Source of the DNA: Solimicrobium sp040544425
GTDB lineage: Bacteria; Pseudomonadota; Gammaproteobacteria; Burkholderiales; Burkholderiaceae_D
NCBI GenBank assembly: GCA_040544425.1
Contig: JBEONO010000005.1
Span: forward strand, 124,001-188,000
Reading direction: 5' to 3'
Length of the DNA stretch: 64,000 bases
A program made the translations under genes and the position numbers. Shown in pieces: positions 8,958 to 16,773 of the stretch (positions within the stretch are counted from its first letter, which is position 1; every line of letters begins with the position of its first letter). Under the pieces are notes generated by a model. It was not told the DNA's origin. It was given only the letters and a program-made list of their open reading frames with translations, and made no database searches.

Positions 8958-10496
8958 TTACAACTGAGGGTTAACCTTCTCCGACTTCGAGTGCAATTTA
9001 TTCAACGCTGATATATACGCTTTCGCAGAAGCCACCACGATATCCGGGTCTGCACCGACACCATTGACGATCCGGCCGGCTTTGGACAAACGTATCGTCA
9101 CTTCCCCTTGCGACTGCGTACCCGGCGTAATCGCATTCACCGAGAACAGCACAAACTCGGCATCACTTTGCGTAACCGATTCAATCGCCGCCAGGCTTGC
9201 ATCAACCGGGCCATTCCCCTGCCCTTCACTGATCGCTTCCTTGCCGTCGATCAGAAACACAACCTTGGCATGCGACTGTTCACCGGTCTCCGATTTTTGA
9301 CTGAGCGATACAAATTCGTAATATTCCTTGGTGTGCGAATGCTGTTCGTCGTTCACCAGTGACAAAATATCTTCATCATAGATCTCCGATTTTCTGTCGG
9401 CCAACTCCTTGAATCGGGTAAATGCTGCATTAACTTCCGTTTCTGAATCCAGCGTGATCCCCAATTCATCCAGCCGTTGTTTAAAGGCATTGCGACCAGA
9501 TAATTTACCCAACACGATTTTATTGGCGGCCCAGCCGACATCCTCGGCACGCATGATTTCGTAAGTATCCCGAGCTTTCAAAATGCCATCTTGATGGATC
9601 CCCGAGGCATGGGCAAATGCATTGGCACCCACCACGGCCTTATTGGGCTGGACATTGAAGCCAGTAATTTGCGCCACCATTTTCGAAGTTGGGACGATTT
9701 GGGTCGTATCAATTCCGACCTGAAAATCAAAATAGTCTTTGCGCGTTTTCACCGCCATCACAATTTCTTCCAATGCGGTATTGCCGGCGCGTTCACCCAA
9801 ACCATTGATCGTGCACTCAATCTGGCGCGCGCCGCCTATCATCACACCGGCCAGCGAATTGGCCACCGCCATACCCAGGTCGTTATGACAATGCACCGAC
9901 CAGACCGCCTTGTCCGAATTCGGAATCCGTTCACGCAAAGTCTTGATCATATTGCCGTAGAGCTCAGGCACTGCATAACCAACAGTATCGGCAAAATTAA
10001 TTGTGGTCGCACCTTCGTTAATCACAGTTTCAATCACACGACACAGGAAATCCATTTCCGAGCGGCTGCCATCTTCCGGGCTGAATTCGACATCATCGGT
10101 AAACTTGCGTGCGTAGCGCACCGCCATCTTGGCCTGCTCGACGACCTGATCCGGTGTCATGCGCAGCTTCTTTTCCATGTGTAATGGCGAGGTGGCGATA
10201 AAGGTGTGAATCCGCTTGCGTTGCGCATGAACCAGTGCTTCCGCGGCACGGGCGATATCACGATCATTGGCACGCGATAACGAGCAGACGATGGAATCTT
10301 TGACGATGCTGGCAATCGCGCTGATCGCTTCAAAATCGCCCTGTGACGATGCGGCAAAGCCAGCCTCAATCACATCAACGCGCATGCGTTCCAGCTGCTT
10401 GGCGATGCGTATCTTTTCGTCTTTGGTCATCGAAGCGCCGGGCGACTGTTCGCCATCACGCAAGGTTGTGTCAAATATGATGAGTTTTTCTGCCAT
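8958..10496 (-). CDS. leuA: 2-isopropylmalate synthase
   Basis: First committed step of leucine synthesis: condenses acetyl-CoA with 2-oxoisovalerate. 512 residues from the ATG at 10496, which has a GGAG site 6 bases upstream (the ATG at 10508 has none). Seen: the DTTLRDGEQSPG signature at the N-terminus, the metal-binding SVHCHNDLGMAVANSLAG, the GLGERAGNTALEEIVMA motif, and a C-terminal regulatory domain (about residues 380-512) as in leucine-inhibited long-form enzymes. In related genomes leuA follows ilvBHC-psd-pssA; here pssA still precedes it by 340 bases but leuA has its own promoter. Confidence 0.98.
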   Translation of the reverse strand: MAEKLIIFDTTLRDGEQSPGASMTKDEKIRIAKQLERMRVDVIEAGFAASSQGDFEAISAIASIVKDSIVCSLSRANDRDIARAAEALVHAQRKRIHTFIATSPLHMEKKLRMTPDQVVEQAKMAVRYARKFTDDVEFSPEDGSRSEMDFLCRVIETVINEGATTINFADTVGYAVPELYGNMIKTLRERIPNSDKAVWSVHCHNDLGMAVANSLAGVMIGGARQIECTINGLGERAGNTALEEIVMAVKTRKDYFDFQVGIDTTQIVPTSKMVAQITGFNVQPNKAVVGANAFAHASGIHQDGILKARDTYEIMRAEDVGWAANKIVLGKLSGRNAFKQRLDELGITLDSETEVNAAFTRFKELADRKSEIYDEDILSLVNDEQHSHTKEYYEFVSLSQKSETGEQSHAKVVFLIDGKEAISEGQGNGPVDASLAAIESVTQSDAEFVLFSVNAITPGTQSQGEVTIRLSKAGRIVNGVGADPDIVVASAKAYISALNKLHSKSEKVNPQL

Positions 10497-10745
10497 GATG
10501 TACTCCAATAGTGTCTGAATGATGAATAGTTTAAGTGTTTGTTTTGGAACTGTGCAACGCTAAATTTGAATGTCTTTTTACACCCCTTGCCGGGTCAGCA
10601 TGGGGAGGAAACAAACTCAAATTGTGGGGGTATGTGGTTTAGCGCGTGAACCGCACTAGGTCTAGCGAGAATAGATTCAGAGCTGACAGGGATTGTGCCA
10701 GTTTGAGGGATGAAAAGCTGATCGGAATGGAAAACATAGGAACTG

Positions 10746-10774
10746 ACTATAATCGCAAAAAAAACTTAATGCAA
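10746..10774 (-). promoter_or_regulatory. Candidate sigma70 promoter for leuA
   Basis: On the minus strand TTGCAT, a 17-base spacer and TATAGT form a good sigma70-type promoter about 240 bases upstream of leuA. The 340-base leuA-pssA gap holds this promoter, the pssA terminator and a long leader without a leucine-rich peptide that I could find. Confidence 0.6.
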
Positions 10775-10795
10775 CCGTTTCAATTCAAATTCCAT

Positions 10796-10823
10796 AAAAA
10801 AAAGCCATCCCGGCAAGAATGGC
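10796..10823 (-). terminator. Intrinsic terminator of pssA
   Basis: On the minus strand GCCATTC pairs with GGATGGC (7 bp) and is followed by eight T, starting 14 bases past the pssA stop codon. This separates pssA from leuA. Confidence 0.88.
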
Positions 10824-10836
10824 CCGCTGCGAACAG

Positions 10837-11709
10837 CTAATCATGATCGTGCTCATGCTCATGGTCATGCACTTCCACCTTGGTTTGCACAATACTGACC
10901 GGCCGACCCTTACGCCAGCGCCACAGGAAAATAGCATAGCCAGAAATACAATACAGAACGAATACCGTGAACAACACGATCGACGGATAGCTCACGATCA
11001 GCACGTAAGCCAGAACGAACACCAACGGAACCGCAAACGGCACGGATTTTTTCAGATTGATCTCTTTGAAACTATAGAAGGGAATATTGCTGACCATGGT
11101 AAAGCCGGAAACCAGCGTGATGGCCCAGATCACCCAGCGCAAATCGGTTGAATCGATTTTAAAATCGGTCAGGGCCCAGATAAATCCGGCCACCAATCCA
11201 GCCGCGGCTGGACTGGGAATGCCCTGAAAATAGCGTTTATCAACCACCGCAATATTGGTATTGAATCGGGCCAGGCGCAATGCCGCACAGGCACAGTAGA
11301 CAAAAGCTGCCAGCCAGCCCCACTGCCCCAATCCTCGCAAACCCCATTCATAGGCGACCAGGGCCGGTGCCACGCCAAACGAAACCATGTCGGACAGACT
11401 GTCGTACTGCGCGCCAAACTCGCTTTGGGTATTGGTCAGCCTTGCCACGCGGCCGTCAAGACTGTCGAGCACCATGGCGATAAAGATGGCAAACACCGCT
11501 TTATCGAAGTGCGCGTCCATGCCCATCACGATGGCATAAAACCCGCAAAACAGGGCGGCTGTCGTAAATGCATTCGGCAGTATATAAATGCCACGCCGCG
11601 GCTTCTTGCGCGGCGCAATTTCACCGGCAGCAAGGGTTGCTGCCGGTTTTTTAATGACTTTAAAAAAATTCTTGAAATTTGCTTTTGATTGACGACGTTT
11701 ATATGTCAT
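10837..11709 (-). CDS. pssA: CDP-diacylglycerol-serine O-phosphatidyltransferase
   Basis: Makes phosphatidylserine from CDP-diacylglycerol and serine in the inner membrane, the precursor of phosphatidylethanolamine. The 290-residue protein has the CDP-alcohol phosphotransferase motif, DG-x2-AR-x8-G-x3-D-x3-D, at residues 85-107, with several membrane helices before and after. The basic N-terminus (about 40 residues) is followed by ILPNAFTTAALFCGF, typical of the type II enzyme. Odd: the last residues are an Asp/Glu/His-rich tail (HDHEHEHDHD), a possible metal-binding end. The decarboxylase gene psd, normally next door, is not in this window. Confidence 0.96.
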   Translation of the reverse strand: MTYKRRQSKANFKNFFKVIKKPAATLAAGEIAPRKKPRRGIYILPNAFTTAALFCGFYAIVMGMDAHFDKAVFAIFIAMVLDSLDGRVARLTNTQSEFGAQYDSLSDMVSFGVAPALVAYEWGLRGLGQWGWLAAFVYCACAALRLARFNTNIAVVDKRYFQGIPSPAAAGLVAGFIWALTDFKIDSTDLRWVIWAITLVSGFTMVSNIPFYSFKEINLKKSVPFAVPLVFVLAYVLIVSYPSIVLFTVFVLYCISGYAIFLWRWRKGRPVSIVQTKVEVHDHEHEHDHD

Positions 11710-11794
11710 GCGAGCCTTGTAGATTTACGTTCCATCACTCCAACTTGATTGGCAGCAAGTATAGCGTCAATCTCCTGGGGATCAAAATGCTGCA

Positions 11795-12520
11795 CTAGTT
11801 AAATTTTATTTTCGCGACCACGCTGGCGCCCAGCGTCGTCTCGCCGGGTTCGAAACTGGTTTCCTGCACCGGATTGCCTTTTGCCAGCATGGGTGCAGAT
11901 GCAGCAAACATGCGCGGCTGCGGCTGGAATTGATTAGTGGTACCGTCAAACTCGAGGGACTCAATCAAAGAATCAGCCGGATCTCTGCCCATCGCTTTCG
12001 CAATGATCTGAACCCGCTCCATCAGATTTTTGTATGCAGCTTCGATCCGTCTGGCTTCCAGATTTTTTGTAGTTTCTTCGGACAGCCCAAAATTCAGGCC
12101 ATTTAATGCCAGCGTCTGCTGAACTGCTGCCACCGTGGTCGGCAATTGCACAATATTTTTGGTGGTCAGATCCAGATACTGGCCGACGCGCCATCCGGTC
12201 AGATTGCGCGGCTTGTTCGGCGCAGTCTGATCGGCATACACCGGATAAGTGTAATAGCCACGGGTAGCAAATTTTGCCTGGGGATCCAATTTCTTGAGCA
12301 CTTCGGTCCCCTCCTTCATTTTTTGATTCACACGTGACGCTGCCGCGCCCTTGTCCTTATCCTGCTCCTCAATAAAAAAAATCGCTTTGGCCTGGTCGTT
12401 TTCAACAATAATTTCGCCGGTTCCGGACACCGAGACCGACGTTCCTTTGGTCTGCTGCGCAAACGCGGAGAGTGATGCAGACAGGGCGATGAAAGCCGCG
12501 ACTACGATAATTTTTTTCAT
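11795..12520 (-). CDS. SIMPL-domain (DUF541) periplasmic protein
   Basis: Secreted protein of the SIMPL/DUF541 family, related to E. coli YggE; the molecular role is not settled. The 241-residue product starts with a signal peptide (MKKIIVVAAFIALSASLSAFAQQ, cleavage near AFA-QQ) followed by the family opening VSVSGTGEIIVENDQAKAIFFIEEQDKD and a C-terminal part with VVAKIKF. Normal length. It lies 85 bases upstream of pssA on the same strand. Family call is confident from the opening motif and the overall pattern. Confidence 0.85.
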   Translation of the reverse strand: MKKIIVVAAFIALSASLSAFAQQTKGTSVSVSGTGEIIVENDQAKAIFFIEEQDKDKGAAASRVNQKMKEGTEVLKKLDPQAKFATRGYYTYPVYADQTAPNKPRNLTGWRVGQYLDLTTKNIVQLPTTVAAVQQTLALNGLNFGLSEETTKNLEARRIEAAYKNLMERVQIIAKAMGRDPADSLIESLEFDGTTNQFQPQPRMFAASAPMLAKGNPVQETSFEPGETTLGASVVAKIKFN

Positions 12521-12753
12521 AAGTACTCCATGACAAAAAAGGGAAATGGCGTCCAGAATACTTCAATTTGGGCAAATGACGTTAGTGCTGAAAAGTAAAA
12601 CCATCCCGCTCTGCATATGCGCTGCCACTTCCATGCATTGAGCCGATTTGTCGATCCTCCGCAGTCACCGCGCCTGCCATTCTCCCACCCAAATGGTCAA
12701 ATCCAGACTAAAATCTGCCGCTGCGCAACTTTCGAAATCGGGTTAACAAAACC

Positions 12754-13086
12754 ATGTTCATGGCAATCGTGGCAGTCGCATTCAATGTATATCTGCTTGC
12801 CTTATCAGTGACCGGACAAATACACCCAATTGTGATTTATTTGTATTTGACAGTCAGCTGTCTCACCTGTGTTGTCTACTACATCGACAAGCACGCGGCG
12901 CGGCGCAGCGGGTGGCGTGTTCAGGAAAGTACCTTGCATATGATGGCCCTGCTGGGAGGGTGGCCGGGGGCTTATGTTGCACAAAGAATCATGCGCCACA
13001 AAACGATGAAAGAGTCGTTTCAGCGTATTTATATGGCAAGTGTAGTCCTGAATATTCTTGGATTTTATTTTTTGCTGATTGCCTGA
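12754..13086 (+). CDS. DUF1294 small membrane protein
   Basis: The 110-residue protein has two to three hydrophobic segments and the DUF1294 core: YYIDKHAARRSGWRVQESTLHMMALLGGWPGAYVAQRIMRHKTMKESF (about residues 43-90). Function unknown; in other proteins this domain can follow a cold-shock domain, which is missing here. It stands alone on the plus strand between two minus-strand genes. No strong ribosome site; Met1 or Met3 could be used. Its stop codon falls within an inverted repeat shared with the convergent pseudogene. Confidence 0.85.
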   Translation: MFMAIVAVAFNVYLLALSVTGQIHPIVIYLYLTVSCLTCVVYYIDKHAARRSGWRVQESTLHMMALLGGWPGAYVAQRIMRHKTMKESFQRIYMASVVLNILGFYFLLIA

Positions 13087-13112
13087 AGCGTCAGCACCAC
13101 TATGCTTCAGGC
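13081..13112. terminator. Inverted repeat between convergent genes
   Basis: GCCTGAAGC and GCTTCAGGC form a 9-bp stem with a 14-base loop. The two arms contain the stop codons of the DUF1294 gene and of the chemoreceptor pseudogene. There is no T run on either side, so it would be a bidirectional stabilising hairpin rather than a classical intrinsic terminator. Confidence 0.5.
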
Positions 13113-14678
13113 AAGCGACGTGTACACGCCACATCCAATATAAACATCGTCGATTTCAACCACATATGACCGCTTTGATTGCACCTTATTGGTCGCCGCG
13201 TTAAAAATATCGTAATTAACCCAACCAGGTCCGGTCTGGCATTGTTCAATGATATCAGCGAGGAGCCGTTTGCCATCGACTCCAGGAACATCCTGAAGGC
13301 GCTTGCCGACCTTGGCGGGATCGCCGCCAAACGCAACGTATTTGCCACCGGTATCCAGAGCAAAGACGTACATGTCGCGGTCAAAAAATTTATTGGCTGG
13401 ATCTGTAACGCCGGCCAAAAATGCATCTCGTCTGGCCACGGTCTTGCGGAATTCGACGGCACGCTGCACCAGCGCAATTGCCTCCTTCGAGGTCCCTCTT
13501 GGTCCGGCAATCTGGTTAATTATCGGCGCGCCCTTTGCTCCGTCATTCGAATGATCCAATTTAAACAGCTGCACAACCGCGATCATGTCGTTCGCTTTTC
13601 CTTCCAGACCTTGTGTGGCGTGCACCGACTTTTCAACCAGCAGACTGTTTTGTTGCGTCGCCTTGTCCAACTGGTTGATTGCGTTGCTGATCTGTTCAAT
13701 TCCGGCACTTTGCTCCAGACCAGCAGTGGTAATTTCGCTCATGATATCGGTGACATTTTTGATGCTGGTCACAATTTCATCCATCGTGCTGCCGGCCTGA
13801 TCAACCAGATTGCTGCCCAGTCTGACCTTGTCGACGGAGTCATCAATCAAGGTCTTGATCTCTTTGGCGGCGGAGGCGGAACGTTGCGCCAGGTTGCGCA
13901 CTTCACTGGCCACCACCGCAAATCCGCGCCCCTGTTCGCCGGCCCGCGCTGCTTAAACTGCGGCATTCAGGGCCAGGATATTGGTTTGGAACGCGATGCT
14001 GTCAATGACGCTGATAATGTCGGCGATTTTTTTGGAAGAAGCATTGATTGATTCCATTGTGGTGACGACCTGCGCCACAACGTTGCCACCCTTGACCGCG
14101 ACCGCGGATGCTGACTCGGCCAGGCTATTTGCTTCGCGCACATGGTCCGCATTCTGTTTTACCGTCGCGGAAAGTTCTTCCATCGCCGATGCTGTCTGCT
14201 CGAGCGATTTCGCCTGTTGATCGATCCTCATGGCGAGATTTTCGCTGTCGCTCGTAATATGGCCCGACGTGACTGCAATAGAATCTGCGCTGGATCGCAC
14301 CTGTCCGACCAACCCGCCCAGGTTCCCATTCATCTGTTTGAGTCCGGACATCAATTCACCCAATTCATCTTTGCCGCCGACCGGGATTCCGACAGTCGTC
14401 AGATCGCCTGATGAAACGGCTTTGGAAATATCGATGGCCGACTGCAGGGGTTCTGTAATCGAGCGGCTGATAGCCCAGGCACAAAAGGCGCTGAACAGCA
14501 GCGCAAGAACGGTCAAAATATTCAGCCCGACTTTGACGAAAGTCTGCGTGACCATTTTGTCTGTTACCAAACGTGAATCGTGCAAGCCCCAATTACCGGC
14601 AAGACTGATCATTAAGATCAAAAGCATAATCAAGCCGAATCCTGCAAACAGGCGGGTGCGAATTTTAAATATATTCAT
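13107..14678 (-). pseudogene. Methyl-accepting chemotaxis protein, broken by an in-frame TAA
   Basis: Chemoreceptor that would pass a signal to CheA/CheW. From the ATG at 14678 it encodes: first membrane helix (about 13-31), a sensor region of only about 25 residues, second helix (about 52-70), HAMP, and the signalling domain up to NILALNAAV, then TAA at 13953-13955 (codon 242). The same frame continues with AARAGEQGRGFAVVASEVRNLAQRS, so a single GAA-to-TAA change replaced the conserved Glu of the signalling tip. A C-terminal Cache-like domain (NKFFDRDMYVFALDTGGKYVAFGGDP, ending YVVEIDDVYIGCGVY) is intact. The ordinary four-helix sensor domain (about 130 residues) seems to have been deleted in frame. 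Confidence 0.88.
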
Positions 14679-14851
14679 ATTTTTTTCACAAGAAATGGAG
14701 GCCAACTACTCCCGCTGCCGACAGGGTCGTTTTCACTTAGCAGGATTCGGTTTGTACGGCAACAGGCACCGTACTGTTCAGTGTAGGAGAGAAAAATTGA
14801 AACGCAAATGCTGATTGAATTGTCAGTTGCGCAATATATGGCGCTTTAAGC

Positions 14852-15274
14852 AAAAAAACAGTGCCTGCGCACTGTTTTTTAGTTTTAAGCTGTTTTGCCC
14901 TGCAGGGCAAAACAAGATGATGCCCGGCGATCGGACAAGTCAGTTCTTCGATTGATCGACCAGTTTGTTTTTTGCGATCCATGGCACTTGAAGCGTAAAA
15001 AAAACAGTGCCTGCGCACTGTTTTTAGCTTCAAGCTGTTTTGCCCTGCAGGGCAAACAAGATGATGCCCGGCGATCGGACAAATCAGTTCTTCGATTGAT
15101 CGACCAGTTTGTTTTTTGCGATCCATGGCACTTGAAGCGTAAAAACACAGTGCCTGCGCACTGTTTTTAGCTTCAAGCTGTTTTGCCCTGCAGGGCAAAA
15201 CAAGATGATGCCCGGCGATCGGACAAATCAGTTCTTCGATTGATCGACCAGTTTGTTTTTTGCGATCCATGGCA
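14852..15274. repeat. Three tandem copies of the ilvC tail with terminator
   Basis: A unit of 143-146 bp is repeated three times (about 14852-14996, 14997-15140, 15141-15274). Each unit, read on the minus strand, holds the last 47 bases of ilvC including its stop, then a perfect palindrome GTTTTGCCCTGCAGGGCAAAAC (14892-14913, 15037-15057 with one base lost, 15180-15201), then a terminator hairpin (AACAGTGC/GCACTGTT). Only the third unit is joined to the rest of ilvC. The copies are nearly identical, so the duplication is recent or kept homogeneous. A 177-codon open frame across the repeats is a by-product, not a gene. Confidence 0.93.
15141..15168 (-). terminator. Intrinsic terminator of ilvC (first of three copies)
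   Basis: On the minus strand an AACAGTGC stem, GCAG loop and GCACTGT stem are followed by T residues (here broken by one G), 60 bases past the ilvC stop. Equivalent hairpins with longer T runs lie at 14997-15025 and 14852-14880, so readthrough would meet three in series. The hairpins have A and T runs on both sides and could act in both directions. Confidence 0.8.
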
Positions 15275-16244
15275 TCATCCCACGCAGCTTGGCACCCACC
15301 TGCTCAATTTGGTGCTCCGCATTTAAGCGCCGACGGGAAATCAAAGTCGGCGCGCCAGCGCGGTTTTCAAGGATAAAGCTCTTGGCATATTCGCCCGTTT
15401 GAATATCCTTCAAACATTGGCGCATAGCATTCTTGGTGTCTTCCGTCACAATTTTCGGACCGGTCACATACTCGCCATATTCAGCATTATTCGAGATCGA
15501 GTAATTCATGTTGGCGATACCACCTTCGTAAATCAGATCGACGATCAGTTTCAATTCATGCAGACATTCGAAGTAAGCCATTTCAGGTGCATAGCCCGCT
15601 TCAGTCAGCGTTTCAAAACCGGCCTTGATCAATTCAACCGCCCCACCGCACAAGACTGCCTGCTCGCCGAACAAATCGGTTTCGGTTTCTTCGCGGAAGT
15701 TGGTTTCGATAATCCCGGCCCGACCGCCGCCATTGGCCATCGCGTAGGACAAAGCGATATCGCGTGCGGATCCGGATTTATCCTGATACACCGCTACCAG
15801 GTGCGGCACACCGCCACCCTGGGTGTAGGTTGAGCGCACGGTATGGCCTGGCGCTTTTGGAGCAATCATGATCACATCCAGATCGGCACGTGGAACGACC
15901 TGGCCGTAATGCACGTTGAAACCGTGTGCGAATGCCAGCACTGCACCTTGCTTGGCGTGGGGCGCGACATTTTCGTTGTAGACCTGGGCGATATTTTCGT
16001 CCGGCAGCAGGATCATGATCACGTCAGCAGCTTTGACAGCTTCATTCACTTCGGCCACATTCAATCCGGCGTTCTTGGCCTTGTTCCATGATGCGCCATC
16101 CTTGCGCAGGGCGACGGTTACTTTGCATCCGGAGTCATTCAAATTCTGCGCGTGCGCATGGCCCTGTGAGCCGTAGCCGATGATGGCAACCTGTTTGCCC
16201 TTGATTAATGAGAGGTCACAATCTTTATCGTAAAAAACGTTCAT
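15228..16244 (-). CDS. ilvC: Ketol-acid reductoisomerase (NADP+)
   Basis: Second common step of valine, leucine and isoleucine synthesis: isomerises and reduces acetolactate or acetohydroxybutyrate. The 338-residue class I enzyme has the Rossmann motif GYGSQGHAHAQNLNDSG (about residues 24-40), the HGFNVHYGQ catalytic segment and the metal-binding DLFGEQAVLCGG with its C-terminal knotted domain. Length is normal. Third gene of ilvB-ilvH-ilvC, 36 bases after ilvH. The last 15 codons and stop are repeated twice more downstream as part of a tandem repeat. Confidence 0.98.
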   Translation of the reverse strand: MNVFYDKDCDLSLIKGKQVAIIGYGSQGHAHAQNLNDSGCKVTVALRKDGASWNKAKNAGLNVAEVNEAVKAADVIMILLPDENIAQVYNENVAPHAKQGAVLAFAHGFNVHYGQVVPRADLDVIMIAPKAPGHTVRSTYTQGGGVPHLVAVYQDKSGSARDIALSYAMANGGGRAGIIETNFREETETDLFGEQAVLCGGAVELIKAGFETLTEAGYAPEMAYFECLHELKLIVDLIYEGGIANMNYSISNNAEYGEYVTGPKIVTEDTKNAMRQCLKDIQTGEYAKSFILENRAGAPTLISRRRLNAEHQIEQVGAKLRGMMPWIAKNKLVDQSKN

Positions 16245-16280
16245 GTTATTTTCCTGATTAGTTAATTTTTAGTTTGGCGA

Positions 16281-16772
16281 TTAAACTTTGAGTATGCGTT
16301 CACCGCGACCGATACCCGAACCACCCGTTCGTACTGTTTCCAAAATCGCGGTGCGTTCGATTGAATCGATGAAGGCATCCAGCTTGGTTTTGTTGCCGGT
16401 TAATTCGATGGTGTAGGTCTTTTCCGTGACATCAATGATGCGGCCGCGGAAAATATCTGCGGTGCGTTTCATTTCTTCACGTTCCTTGCCGACTGCGCGC
16501 ACTTTGATCAGCATCAGTTCGCGCTCGATGTGCGCACCTTCGGTCAGGTCCACCACCTTGACGACTTCAATGAGTCGATTCAAATGCTTGGTAATCTGTT
16601 CGATCACATCATCGGACCCGGTTGTGACGATTGTCAGTCGCGACAGCGTGGCGTCTTCGGTAGGGGCAACCGTCAGTGTTTCGATGTTGTAGCCGCGTGC
16701 CGAAAACAATCCGACTACGCGCGACAGGGCACCGGCTTCGTTTTCCAATAAGACAGAAATAATATGGCGCAT
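16281..16772 (-). CDS. ilvH: Acetolactate synthase small (regulatory) subunit
   Basis: Valine-binding regulatory subunit of acetohydroxyacid synthase. From the ATG at 16772 the protein is 163 residues, the same length as E. coli IlvH, with an N-terminal ACT domain (MRHIISVLLENEAGALSRVVGLFSARGYNIETLTV) and a conserved C-terminal domain (ELTGNKTKLDAFIDSI). GGAGG lies 9 bases upstream of this start, inside the end of ilvB; the longer frame to 16793 has no support. The ATG follows the ilvB stop by one base, indicating translational coupling. The symbol ilvN is also used for this gene. Confidence 0.96.
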   Translation of the reverse strand: MRHIISVLLENEAGALSRVVGLFSARGYNIETLTVAPTEDATLSRLTIVTTGSDDVIEQITKHLNRLIEVVKVVDLTEGAHIERELMLIKVRAVGKEREEMKRTADIFRGRIIDVTEKTYTIELTGNKTKLDAFIDSIERTAILETVRTGGSGIGRGERILKV

Positions 16773-16773
16773 G

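Noticed and set aside
10646..10840. 64-codon plus-strand frame between leuA and pssA
   Set aside because: It crosses the leuA promoter and the pssA terminator and has no recognisable protein features.
13179..14051. 290-codon open frame on the plus strand
   Set aside because: It lies opposite the chemoreceptor pseudogene, whose minus-strand translation matches conserved signalling motifs; no ribosome site or domain on plus.
14737..15270. 177-codon repeat-containing open frame
   Set aside because: Arises from reading the tandem ilvC-tail repeats in a shifted phase; it crosses terminator hairpins and repeats the same peptide.
14852..15274. CRISPR-like array
   Set aside because: The repeats are contiguous 143-146 bp units with no short repeat/unique spacer pattern and no cas genes nearby.
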